NCBI GenBank assembly: GCA_937991645.1
Contig: CALKPL010000031.1
Span: 1 to 9,171 of the forward strand
Reading direction: 5' to 3'
Origin: UMGS1783 sp900555065
GTDB lineage: Bacteria; Bacillota; Clostridia; Oscillospirales; UMGS1783
DNA length: 9,171 nt
Part shown: positions 1 to 8,300 of the stretch, one piece after another
Layout of the letters: each line of letters begins with the position of its first letter
Numbering within the stretch: the stretch's first letter is position 1
Translations under genes and position numbers: made by a program
Notes under the pieces: generated by a model
What the model saw: only the letters and a program-made list of their open reading frames with translations
Told to the model about the DNA's origin: nothing
The model's database searches: none

Positions 1-471
1 TATTGCAAAGTCCGCTTTGCTCCGGCTTATTTTTATCTTCGGAAAATGCATATTTCCCGCCCGCGCCTCTGCTCCGCTCCCCTAATGAATCGACGACTAC
101 AAGGTCAATAAACGTAAAAAAGCGACGTAGTCCGCGTTATTATAGTATGTCTGTGTAAATTTAGGCTGGAACAAACCGCTGCGTATCCCCTACAGCCTTT
201 TATCGCTGATAATACAAGCTCCGCCGGGGATAGTCTAAGCGACAGACAACCGGCCTACGGCGCGGCCGGCCTGCTTGATCCATGAACATACGCAATAATC
301 AGCAAGAATAAATTTTAAGGGGTTATCCTGCTATATATCATTATACGTCGGTTTCCGTCTTTAGACAGCCCTATAGCCTTGTATAGCGATATGCCGTTAA
401 TATGTAAAAAGACTTAAACCTGCTGCTGCAGGCACGCACGATACGCATATGGACAATACAATAGCCAGACG
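1..471. other. Gene-free stretch with weak inverted repeats
   Basis: I find no convincing gene here. A frame on the plus strand is open from base 1 to a TAA at 109-111, but its 36 residues resemble no family I know and codon use gives no support. Visible structure is limited to inverted repeats: GACTAC/GTAGTC at 95-100 and 127-132, TATCCCC/GGGGATA at 184-190 and 226-232, and CCGGCC/GGCCGG at 250-255 and 264-269. None is followed by a convincing T-run, and none matches an RNA family I can name. The stretch may be degraded intergenic DNA or may hold an unrecognised small RNA. Confidence 0.5.
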
Positions 472-530
472 CAAGCAAAACAAAACGAGAGGGCTATACC
501 GCCCGCATTCCGCAGACAGCATGCCCTCTC
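472..530 (-). terminator. Probable terminator of the purine permease
   Basis: The arms GAGAGGGC (487-494) and GCCCTCTC (523-530) pair perfectly over 8 bp. Read on the minus strand, the second arm is followed by CGTTTTGTTTTG, a T-rich tail. The hairpin lies about 87 nt past the permease stop codon, on the correct side. The loop is long (28 nt) and the T-run is interrupted by G, so the terminator may be moderate in strength. On the plus strand the tail is poorer in T, so minus-strand use is more likely. Confidence 0.5.
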
Positions 531-616
531 CGTTGTTTGGTCAAATCCCTAATGAATGATTTCCTGATGGAGGACGCTTCATTACTGAAACGACGCCCGA
601 ACTTTGACTTTTTTTA

Positions 617-1972
617 TTATATAATAGCCAGCAAAACAAAGTTCAGAATAAACAGCAGGGAAACCACCCAGATAATGGGATGAATCTCTTTGGCCTGCTT
701 TTTGCAGACTTTTACAATACAGTAAGTGATAAAGCCGAACGCAATACCATAGGAAATACTGTAGCAAAGCGCCATAAACAGGCCTGCAAAGAATGCGGGA
801 ACAGCGTCTGAAAATTCAGTCCATTCAATGTCCTTAAACGCAGCAGCCATCATAATGCCAACGACCACCAGTGCGGGGGCGGTAGCGGCAGACGGTATCG
901 CGCTGACAAAGGTTGCCAGGAAGGCGCTGATCGCAAAACAGATGGCCACCACAACGCTGGTTAAGCCGGTGCGGCCGCCGGCACTGATGCCGGAAGCGCT
1001 TTCTACATAAGTGGTAGTGTTGGAAGTACCGAAGATAGCGCCGATGGAAGTGGCAGTAGCGTCGGCAAAAAGGGCTTTGTCCATCTTGGATTTAAAGCCG
1101 GAGCTGGAATCCATGGCCTTTTCATCTTCTTCACTGAAAATACCACTGCGGCGACCGGTGCCAATAAAAGTACCAATGGTGTCAAAAGTATCCGAAACGC
1201 TGAACGCAAATATAGTGATGAGCACCAGCGGGATTTTGGCCGCATCGGAGAACAGAGAGGGCAGACCGGCCTGTGTAAAGATGGCGCCGAAGGTGGAAGG
1301 AAGCGCGGCGCAGGAATCGGCGAAGCTGATCGAGGATTCAGCGGAAGTAACACCCATGGGGATACCAATGAGCGTTGTCACAACAATACCAATGAGGATA
1401 GCGCCCTTAACTTTGCAAACCAGCAATATAATGGTGAGCACTAAGCCAATAAAGAACAGCCAAAGCGAAGGTTGATTGAGCTTGGCGAGGGCGGGCACGC
1501 CCGAATCAAAGGAGATAATACCTACGTTGAGCAGGCCAACATAAGCAACGAACACGCCAATGCCGCCGCCAATAGCGTTTTGCAGACTTCTGGGGATCGC
1601 CTTAATGATATACTTGCGCAGTTTGGTTACCGTAATCACAATGTTGATAAGACCACAGATAAATACCATCGACAGAGCCTGCTGCCAGGTAAACTGGAGG
1701 CCGAAGCACACTGTATAAACAAAAAAGGCGTTCAAGCCCATGCCCGGTGCCTGCGCATAAGGAACGTTGGCAACAAGGCCCATAATCAGCGTGCCAATAA
1801 TGGAAGCAATAATGGTCGCAAGGAAAACCGCTCCCCACTCCATACCGGCTTCACTCAGAATAGAGGGATTCACGACGATGATGTACGCCATGGTGCAGAA
1901 TGTGGTTAAGCCAGCGATGATTTCGGTAGAAACTTTTGTGCCGTTTTCCTTGAGTTTGAATAACCCGCTCAA
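617..1972 (-). CDS. Purine (guanine/hypoxanthine/adenine) permease, AzgA/PbuG type
   Basis: This is an integral membrane transporter of about 451 residues, the usual length for bacterial AzgA/PbuG/PbuO purine permeases, which import nucleobases by proton symport. Family marks are clear. Near the N-terminus the protein reads FKLKENGT and TEIIAGLTTF. Counting from the chosen start, APGMGLNAFF is at about 75-84, SDTFDTIGT at about 260-268, and the TTTYVESASG-ISAGGRTGLT block at about 319-338. Many hydrophobic helices span the length and the C-terminus is also hydrophobic. I chose the TTG at 1970-1972 because AGGGG (1980-1984) sits 7 nt upstream and the protein then begins like relatives. An upstream TTG at 1997-1999 adds nine residues but lies before that ribosome binding site. 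The exact base transported cannot be told. No purine riboswitch consensus is visible upstream. The gene diverges from valS and is probably monocistronic. Confidence 0.9.
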   Translation of the reverse strand: MSGLFKLKENGTKVSTEIIAGLTTFCTMAYIIVVNPSILSEAGMEWGAVFLATIIASIIGTLIMGLVANVPYAQAPGMGLNAFFVYTVCFGLQFTWQQALSMVFICGLINIVITVTKLRKYIIKAIPRSLQNAIGGGIGVFVAYVGLLNVGIISFDSGVPALAKLNQPSLWLFFIGLVLTIILLVCKVKGAILIGIVVTTLIGIPMGVTSAESSISFADSCAALPSTFGAIFTQAGLPSLFSDAAKIPLVLITIFAFSVSDTFDTIGTFIGTGRRSGIFSEEDEKAMDSSSGFKSKMDKALFADATATSIGAIFGTSNTTTYVESASGISAGGRTGLTSVVVAICFAISAFLATFVSAIPSAATAPALVVVGIMMAAAFKDIEWTEFSDAVPAFFAGLFMALCYSISYGIAFGFITYCIVKVCKKQAKEIHPIIWVVSLLFILNFVLLAII

Positions 1973-2019
1973 AAAAATTCCCCTTTCTTTTTTGAACAAA
2001 TATCTTTTTTAAATACCAG

Positions 2020-2112
2020 TTACGGCATAAACACAAAGTCGGCTTTCGATGGACTCTTGTGCGGCGGCAAAAGTCGCATTGATACGCTGGAACAATATGT
2101 GTTTATCAATAG
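2020..2112 (-). promoter_or_regulatory. Structured 5' leader of the purine permease
   Basis: The transcript from the promoter at 2153-2181 would carry an untranslated leader of about 170 nt. In it, ATAAACACA (2098-2106 read on minus) pairs perfectly with TGTGTTTAT (2027-2035). This 9-bp stem encloses an 8-bp helix GACTTTTG/CAAGAGTC (2068-2075 with 2052-2059, one G-U) with an 8-nt loop, and a weak ATTG/CAAT helix (2093-2096 with 2078-2081). The layout resembles a three-way junction, but the conserved junction and loop bases of the purine riboswitch are absent. No terminator tail is seen. A regulatory role is an inference from the structure alone. Confidence 0.3.
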
Positions 2113-2152
2113 ATACCTGTCCGCGTGTAATATATTAATAATATGCGAAAAT

Positions 2153-2181
2153 ATTATAAAGGATTTTTTAGCGTTTTTCAA
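2153..2181 (-). promoter_or_regulatory. Promoter of the purine permease
   Basis: TTGAAA (2176-2181) and a perfect TATAAT (2153-2158) on the minus strand are separated by 17 nt, close to the sigma-A consensus. Transcription would start near 2146. It points away from the valS promoter about 150 bp away. Confidence 0.75.
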
Positions 2182-2331
2182 TACTAAAACGCAATTAGAA
2201 TCGAGTTTTGTAAAATAAGGTGATAAAAGCGCAACTTTTTTATTCGTACGCGGCTGTCGCACCTTCTCTGCGTATGAAACGCTGCATTCTGCGCATATGA
2301 TTTCGAGCCTATGCGTAAGTGCGGAAAACTG

Positions 2332-2360
2332 TTGACAATGAAGTCGGTTTATTATATAGT
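2332..2360 (+). promoter_or_regulatory. Promoter of the valS T-box leader
   Basis: A perfect TTGACA (2332-2337) is followed after 17 nt by TATAGT (2355-2360). The predicted start is near 2367, just ahead of the T-box leader. Confidence 0.85.
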
Positions 2361-2366
2361 ATTATG

Positions 2367-2659
2367 GGACTTTGGCAGAGGGCCTGCGCTATGCGGGGCA
2401 AACTTTGCCTGTTTCCATGCATAAGCAAAAGCTTTGAGGAAGAGTAGTATGTCGGCGGGCTTGCTTCAGAGAGGAAATGGCCGGTGAAAATTTCTGCGGG
2501 TGCCGACGGAAGTAGCTTCTGAGCGCGGAAAGAAACAGGAGTAGACTCCGCCGGTGAGAACGACACCGTTACCAAATGAAAAGAGCGCACTCGTTGTGAA
2601 CTTAGGTGGTACCGCGGTAATTCGCCCTAAGATATATCTTGGGACGAATTTTATTTTTT
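2367..2659 (+). promoter_or_regulatory. T-box riboswitch, valine specific, upstream of valS
   Basis: This leader binds tRNA and lets transcription into valS proceed when tRNA-Val is uncharged. Stem I shows the loop-E-like AGTAGTA (2443-2449), the AGAGAGG motif (2468-2474) and GGTGAAAA (2483-2490). The helix GGAAG (2438-2442) with CTTCT (2516-2520) lies below the specifier loop and GTCGGC/GCCGAC (2451-2456 with 2502-2507) lies above it. The specifier reads GTA at 2512-2514, a valine codon. The T-box AGGTGGTACCGCGG is at 2604-2617, with a canonical UGGUACC bulge whose UGGU can pair with an ACCA tRNA end. Before stem I there are about 60 extra nt that could form small hairpins, for example GGCAA/TTGCC near 2398-2410. 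Confidence 0.93.
2619..2659 (+). terminator. Regulated terminator of the valS T-box
   Basis: AATTCG-CCC-AAGA (2619-2632) pairs with TCTT-GGG-CGAATT (2637-2650), with single-base bulges at 2628 and 2644. The T-rich tail TTATTTTTT (2651-2659) follows at once. The left arm overlaps the antiterminator (GCG/CGC and AGG/CCT pairings with the T-box), so the two structures exclude each other. Confidence 0.9.
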
Positions 2660-2671
2660 GGAGGGTAAAAG

Positions 2672-5056
2672 ATGGAAGAGTTTGAAAAGCACTATAATGG
2701 TCTGGCTGTTGAAGCGCAGATGCAGAAGTACTGGGAAGACAACAAGGTGTATGCGTTTACGCCGGATCCGTCGGCCCCGATATATTCGATCGACACCCCG
2801 CCGCCGACGGTGAGCGGCAGTTTGCATATAGGCCATATTTTCAGTTATACGCAGGCCGAAATGATTGCCAGATACAGGCGAATGCAGGGCTACAACGTCT
2901 TTTATCCGTTCGGGTTTGACGATAACGGGCTGCCCTCGGAGCGGCTGGTGGAAAAGGAATCCGGCATCCACGCGCGCGATCTGCCGCGCAGCGAATTTTG
3001 CGAAAAGTGCGTGGAGACTACGCAGAAATACGAAGCGGAATTCAAGGCGCTGTGGAAGTCGATGGGGTTTTCCTGCGACTGGAATCTGGAGTACTCGACT
3101 GTCAGCCAGAATTCCCAGCGCCTTTCGCAGAAGTCCTTTATAGAGCTGGCCCAGGCCGGCCGCGCCTATATTAAAGAATCCCCCGTGCTCTGGTGCACGG
3201 AGTGCCAGACCTCCATCGCGCAGGCGGAGCTGGAGTCCAAGGAAGTGGATTCCTGCTTCCATTACCTGAAGTTCTTCGTCGGCGACAGGGTTTTGGAAAT
3301 CGCCACGACAAGGCCGGAACTGCTCTACGGCGTGGTATGCGTCTTTGTGAATCCGGACGACGAGCGTTACAGGGATATTGTCGGCAAAACGGCGCGCGTG
3401 CCCCTGTACGACTTTGAAGTGCCGATCCTCACGGATGAAAAGGTCGGCATCGACAAGGGCACCGGCGCGGTCATGTGCGCGACGTTTGGCGACAGCACGG
3501 ACGTGGAATGGGTCGAGCAGCACAATCTGCCGTATAAGAAAGTCATCCTCCCCTATGGGAAGATCGACGATTCCGTCCCCTACATCGCAGGTCTGCGCGT
3601 CAAGGCCGCGCGTAAGGAGATCGTGCGTCTGCTGGAAGAGAAAGGGCTGCTGATCCGCTCCGAGCAGCTTTCGCACATGGTCGCCATTCACGAGCGCTGC
3701 GGCACCGAGGTGGAGATCATTCCCTCCCGGCAGTGGTATATCGACGTGCTCAGCCAGAAAGAGGCTCTGCTTGCCGCAGGGGACCGGATCAACTGGTATC
3801 CCGCGCATATGAAAAACCGCTTTACCACCTGGGTAGAAAACCTCAAATGGGACTGGTGCATATCCCGGCAGCGGTATTTCGGCGTGCCGTTCCCCGTCTG
3901 GTACTGCGCAAAATGCGGCAAGACGCATTTCGCCGCTATAGAGGATCTGCCCGTAAACCCGCTGGAGACGGAATACCACGGCGTCTGCGAGTGCGGCTGT
4001 ACGGACTTTGTGCCGGAGAAGGCCGTTCTGGACACCTGGGCCACGTCTTCGATTTCCCCGATCATCAACTGGGACAAGGCGGACGAGTACGGCGTTGCGG
4101 ATAATTTTATGCCCATGAGCATGCGTACGCAGGCGCATGAAATCATCCGTACCTGGGCGTTTTACACCATTGTCAAGAGCCTGTACCATACCGGGGACAT
4201 CCCCTGGAAGGATATTATGATCTGCGGCTTTGTCCTGGCCAAGCCCGGTGAGAAGATCAGCAAGTCGAAGGGCAATTCCAAACTCACGCCGCAGGCGCTG
4301 ATTGAAACGTATTCGGCGGATATCATCCGCTACTGGTCGGCGAGCGCGCGGCTGGGTACGGACACCTTTTTCGACCAGCAGGAGATGCAGGACGCGTCAA
4401 AGCGCCTGATTACAAAGCTCTGGAACTCCTCTAAATTCGTCCTTTCGCACCTGTCGGACTTTGATCCCGCGTATACGCCCGAAAACGTAAAACCGCTCGA
4501 CCGGTGGCTGATCGAGCGGACAAACGAAACCATACTGGAAGCGCAGAAATGGCTGGATCAGTATGAGATCGGCCTTGCGCGCAAAGTGATAGACGACTTG
4601 TTCTGGAAGGACCTTTGCGACAACTATATCGAAATCGCCAAAGAACGTCTGTACGAGCCGGATATCCACGGCGCCGAGGCGCGCCGTTCGGCCCAGTACG
4701 CGATTTATTATTGCCTGCTCAGCATTTTGAAGATGTACGCCATTTATATCCCGCATGAGACCGAGTATATCTACCTGAAAGGATTTCAGGAGTTTGTCGG
4801 GGCGGTCTCCATACATCTCACCAAATGGGAGAAACCCGCGCCGGCAGACGCCGACCTGCTGGAGTTTGGCGAAGTTGTGAAGGACTTTATCGCCGGCGTA
4901 CGCAAATACAAGTCGGAAAACAACCTGTCCATGCGCGCGGAAATGGAAGAGGCGACCGTGACCTGCCCGCAGAAATTCAGGGAATGGCTGCTTGCTACGG
5001 AAAAGGACTTGCTCGCCTGCACGCACGCCAGGCAGATACGCTACGAGTTCGCATAG
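2672..5056 (+). CDS. valS: Valyl-tRNA synthetase, type 2 (short form)
   Basis: This class I aminoacyl-tRNA synthetase joins valine to tRNA-Val in the cytoplasm. It has 794 residues. Visible motifs are PPPTVSGSLHIGH with HIGH at 52-55, GFDDNGLPSE at 81-90, a CP1 editing region with TTRPE at 212-216 and GTGAVMCATFGD at 263-274, HEIIRTWAFYTI at 489-500, and KISKSKGN at 528-535. Cysteine pairs at C175/C178, C412/C415 and C439/C441/C443 suggest zinc ribbons. The GFDDNGLPSE, TFGDSTDVEW and DTWATSSISP forms match the type-2 ValRS known from archaea and Rickettsia-like bacteria, not the usual Firmicutes type 1. The long C-terminal coiled-coil arm of type 1 is absent, which explains the shorter length. 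GGAGG (2660-2664) lies 7 nt before the ATG. Val T-box control agrees with the assigned specificity. No terminator separates it from the ileS promoter. Confidence 0.95.
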   Translation: MEEFEKHYNGLAVEAQMQKYWEDNKVYAFTPDPSAPIYSIDTPPPTVSGSLHIGHIFSYTQAEMIARYRRMQGYNVFYPFGFDDNGLPSERLVEKESGIHARDLPRSEFCEKCVETTQKYEAEFKALWKSMGFSCDWNLEYSTVSQNSQRLSQKSFIELAQAGRAYIKESPVLWCTECQTSIAQAELESKEVDSCFHYLKFFVGDRVLEIATTRPELLYGVVCVFVNPDDERYRDIVGKTARVPLYDFEVPILTDEKVGIDKGTGAVMCATFGDSTDVEWVEQHNLPYKKVILPYGKIDDSVPYIAGLRVKAARKEIVRLLEEKGLLIRSEQLSHMVAIHERCGTEVEIIPSRQWYIDVLSQKEALLAAGDRINWYPAHMKNRFTTWVENLKWDWCISRQRYFGVPFPVWYCAKCGKTHFAAIEDLPVNPLETEYHGVCECGCTDFVPEKAVLDTWATSSISPIINWDKADEYGVADNFMPMSMRTQAHEIIRTWAFYTIVKSLYHTGDIPWKDIMICGFVLAKPGEKISKSKGNSKLTPQALIETYSADIIRYWSASARLGTDTFFDQQEMQDASKRLITKLWNSSKFVLSHLSDFDPAYTPENVKPLDRWLIERTNETILEAQKWLDQYEIGLARKVIDDLFWKDLCDNYIEIAKERLYEPDIHGAEARRSAQYAIYYCLLSILKMYAIYIPHETEYIYLKGFQEFVGAVSIHLTKWEKPAPADADLLEFGEVVKDFIAGVRKYKSENNLSMRAEMEEATVTCPQKFREWLLATEKDLLACTHARQIRYEFA

Positions 5057-5086
5057 CGCAGAGGCAGAAACTGTCCGGCTACGGGC

Positions 5087-5116
5087 TTGACAGCGGCCGT
5101 GGAGATGTTGTATACT
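5087..5116 (+). promoter_or_regulatory. Promoter of the ileS T-box leader
   Basis: A perfect TTGACA (5087-5092) is followed after 18 nt by TATACT (5111-5116). It starts about 30 bp after the valS stop codon, so ileS has its own transcription start near 5123. Confidence 0.85.
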
Positions 5117-5122
5117 AAATAT

Positions 5123-5363
5123 ATTAAAGACAATGACAGAGCCAGTACGCGTTGCGCAGAAGCTGCAGCGAGCCGGGGCGGGTGCAAGCCCGGCGCGGAA
5201 GCGAACGCGGAATATCCCTCTGGAGTCGCGCGCCCAACTGCAAAGCCGCACAGTAAGCGCCGCCGGTTTTTCGCCGTTACAGGAAACGCATATGCTGGTA
5301 TGCCGTAATTGGGTGGTTAGCGAGATTCCTCGTCCCGGATTCGTGCGGGACGAGGATTTTTTT
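5123..5363 (+). promoter_or_regulatory. T-box riboswitch, isoleucine specific, upstream of ileS
   Basis: This leader controls ileS by sensing uncharged tRNA-Ile. Stem I is well defined. CAGAG (5137-5141) pairs with CTCTG (5218-5222) and CGCGTT (5148-5153) with AACGCG (5204-5209). Between them lies the specifier loop, with AGTA (5144-5147) on one side and GAATATCC on the other. The specifier is ATC (5214-5216), an isoleucine codon. A distal helix GCCGGG/CCCGGC (5172-5177 with 5189-5194) and a later AGTAAGCGCCGCCGG...CCGTTACAGG region typical of clostridial T-boxes are present. The antiterminator has GGG/CCC and CGAG/CTCG helices around a seven-base bulge UGGUUAG (5314-5320). UGGU is kept, but the usual ACC is replaced by UAG. 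Confidence 0.9.
5327..5363 (+). terminator. Regulated terminator of the ileS T-box
   Basis: CCTCGTCCCG (5328-5337) pairs perfectly with CGGGACGAGG (5346-5355), with an 8-nt loop, followed by seven T (5357-5363). The left arm is also used by the antiterminator, as expected for a transcriptional T-box. With no terminator after valS, this hairpin probably also ends valS transcripts when tRNA-Ile is charged. Confidence 0.92.
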
Positions 5364-5392
5364 CAGTTTTTTAAAGGCTGGAGGTATAACGC

Positions 5393-8300
5393 ATGTATGA
5401 AAAAGTAAATGTAAACTCAGATTCGATCGCGCGGGAAAAGGAAGTCCTCAAATTCTGGAAGGAAAACGACGTGTTCCGCAAAAGCCTCGCTCTGCGCGCC
5501 GACGCGCCCGTATTCACGTTTTACGACGGGCCGCCGACCGCGAACGGCAAACCGCATATCGGGCATGTGATCACCCGCGTTATAAAAGACCTCATCCCGC
5601 GCTATCGCACCATGAAGGGATATTACGTCCCGCGTAAGGCGGGCTGGGATACGCACGGCCTGCCCGTGGAAATCGAGGTGGAAAAACAGCTCGGCATCAG
5701 CGGCAAGGAACAGATCGAACAGTACGGTATCGAACCGTTTTTGGAAAAGTGCAAGCAGAGCGTGTGGAAATACAAGCAGATGTGGGAGGATTTCTCGGAC
5801 ACCGTCGGCTTCTGGGCCGACATGGACGATCCGTACGTCACCTACCACAACTCCTATATCGAATCCGAGTGGTGGGCGTTCAAGCAGATCTTTGAGCGCG
5901 GCCTGCTCTATAAGGGCTTTAAGGTCGTACCCTACTGCCCGCGCTGCGGCACGCCCCTTTCCAGCCACGAGGTGGCGCAGGGGTATAAGGATGTAAAGGA
6001 GCGTTCCGCCTTCGTCAAATTCAGGATGAAAGGCGAGGACGCATGGATCCTTGCGTGGACGACCACGCCCTGGACCCTGCCCTCAAACGTAGCGCTCTGC
6101 GTCAACCCCGACGCGTCGTACGCGCGCGTGCAGTACCGGGGCGAAATCTATTACATGGCCGAACAGCTCGTCCCCGCTGTCCTTGGCGAAGAGGCGCAGG
6201 TACTCGAAACGTTCCCGGGCCGGTCGCTTGAATACAGGGAATATGAGCCGCTGTTCGACCTTGTCCATCCCGCCAAGAAGGGCTGGTACGTCACCTGCAA
6301 CGATTATGTCACGCTGGGTGACGGCACCGGCGTGGTACACATTGCGCCCGCATTCGGCGAGGACGACGCAAAAGTCGGCCGCGCCTATGACCTGCCCTTT
6401 GTCCAGCTCGTCAATAACCGCGGCGAGATGACGGAGCAGACGCCATGGGCCGGCGCGTTCTGCAAGGACGCGGACCCGTTGATTCTGGACGCGCTTGAAA
6501 AACGCGGCCAGCTGTTCTCCGCGCCGGTATTCGAACACAGCTATCCGCACTGCTGGCGCTGCGACATGCCGCTGATCTACTATGCGCGCGAATCCTGGTT
6601 TGTCGATATGTCGGCTGTCAAGGACCAGCTCGTAGCCAACAACAACACAGTCAACTGGATGCCGGAGAGCATCGGCAAAGGCCGTTTCGGCGACTGGCTG
6701 GAGAATATACAGGACTGGGCCATCAGCCGCAACCGGTACTGGGGCTGTCCGCTCCCGATCTGGGAATGTGCGTGCGGGCACCAGCACGCGGTCGGCAGCG
6801 TCGCCGAGCTCAGGGAACTGGCGGGCGGCGCCTGTCCGGACGAACTCGACCTGCACCGGCCCTATGTGGACCGCGTCACCTTCCCCTGCCCGAAATGCGG
6901 CGGCGAAATGCGGCGCGTGCCGGAGGTGGTCGACTGCTGGTTTGATTCCGGATCCATGCCCTTTGCCCAGCACCACTACCCGTTTGAAAATCAGGATCTG
7001 TTTAAACAGCAGTTCCCCGCGGCGTTTATCTCCGAGGCTGTGGACCAGACGCGCGGCTGGTTCTATTCCCTCATCGCCATTTCCACGCTGCTGTTCGGCA
7101 AGGCTCCGTATGAGAACGTGCTCGTGCTCGGGCACGTGCTTGACGAGGACGGGCAGAAGATGTCCAAATCCAAGGGCAACGCGGTCGATCCCGCCGAAGC
7201 GCTGGCAACCTACGGCGCGGACGCCATACGCTGGTATTTCTGCAACAATTCCGCGCCCTGGCTGCCCAACCGTTTTTCGCCCCGCGCCGTGACTGAAGGG
7301 CAGCGCAAGTTCCTCGCCACGCTGTACAACACCTATGCGTTCTATGTCCTGTACGCCGAGATCGACCAGTTCGACCCGACGCAGCATACCCTTGACGCCG
7401 CGCATCTGACGGTCATGGACCGCTGGCTGCTGTCAAGGCTGCATACGCTCATCCGCGAGGTGGACGGACATTTGGAGCACTATCGGATTACTGAAACCAC
7501 CCGTGCGCTCGACAGTTTTGTCGACGAATTGAGCAACTGGTATGTGCGCCGCAGCCGCGAACGCTTCTGGGGCACGGAGATGACGGAGGACAAGGCCGCC
7601 GCGTATATGACGCTCTACACGGCCCTCGTCACCCTGGCGAAGCTCGCCGCGCCGGTCGTCCCCTTTATCAGCGAGCAGATATACCGCAACCTCGTCTGTT
7701 CTGTGGACGCAGCCGCGCCCATAAGCGTGCATCTTTGCGACTATCCGCAGGCCGACGCGCGCTGGATTGACCCGGAGCTGGAACAGGGGATGGCGGGCGT
7801 GCTCCAGGTCGCGACCCTCGGCCGCGCCGCACGCAACGCCGCGAGCGTCAAAAACCGGCAGCCGCTGCGCGCTGTCTATGTCAAGTCGGATACGCCGCTC
7901 GGCGAACTGTTCCAAAAGATCGTGCTTGACGAACTGAATATCAAGGCCTATACGCAGGTAACGGACACGAGCCGTTTTACCGCATACACCTTCAAGCCGC
8001 AGCTCAAAATCGTGGGCCAGAAATACGGAAAGCAGGTCGGCGCGATCCGCCAGGCCCTGGCCGAACTGGACGGCGGCGCGGCGTACGCCGAACTGCAGCA
8101 GACCGGCGGCGTAACGCTGCAGCTTCCGGACGGGCCGGTGACCCTTTCGGAGGAAGAGCTGCTGATCGACGCGTCCTCAGCGGCGGGCTACGCCGTGCAG
8201 GAGGACCGCGGCGTCACCGTAGCGCTCGACATTACGCTGGACGACGCGCTGATCGAAGAGGGGTTTGTCCGCGAACTTGTGAGCAAACTGCAGACTATGC

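Noticed and set aside
2020..2160. Purine riboswitch upstream of the permease
   Set aside because: The gene makes it tempting, but the conserved junction bases and loop motifs of the purine riboswitch cannot be found on the minus strand.
2020..2262. Open frame of 80 residues in the valS-permease intergenic region (minus)
   Set aside because: It overlaps the permease promoter and leader, has no ribosome binding site or family likeness, and its composition is that of AT-rich noncoding DNA.
76..2262. Possible degraded inverted pair of intergenic repeats (about 110-126 and 2228-2247, both with a run of A/T next to GCGAC or GTTGCG)
   Set aside because: The likeness is short and imperfect, depends on the A/T run, and cannot be told from chance without a genome search.
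2651..4189. Long open frame (512 residues) on the minus strand opposite valS
   Set aside because: It lies opposite a clear synthetase gene, has no family motif, and is explained by the GC-rich codon pattern of valS.
5133..5408. Open frame of 91 residues running through the ileS leader
   Set aside because: It coincides with the conserved T-box stems and terminator, which explain the sequence better. The protein has no recognisable feature.
6083..7405. Long open frame (440 residues) on the minus strand opposite ileS
   Set aside because: It is a mirror of the ileS codon pattern, with no recognisable domain and no ribosome binding site I could support.
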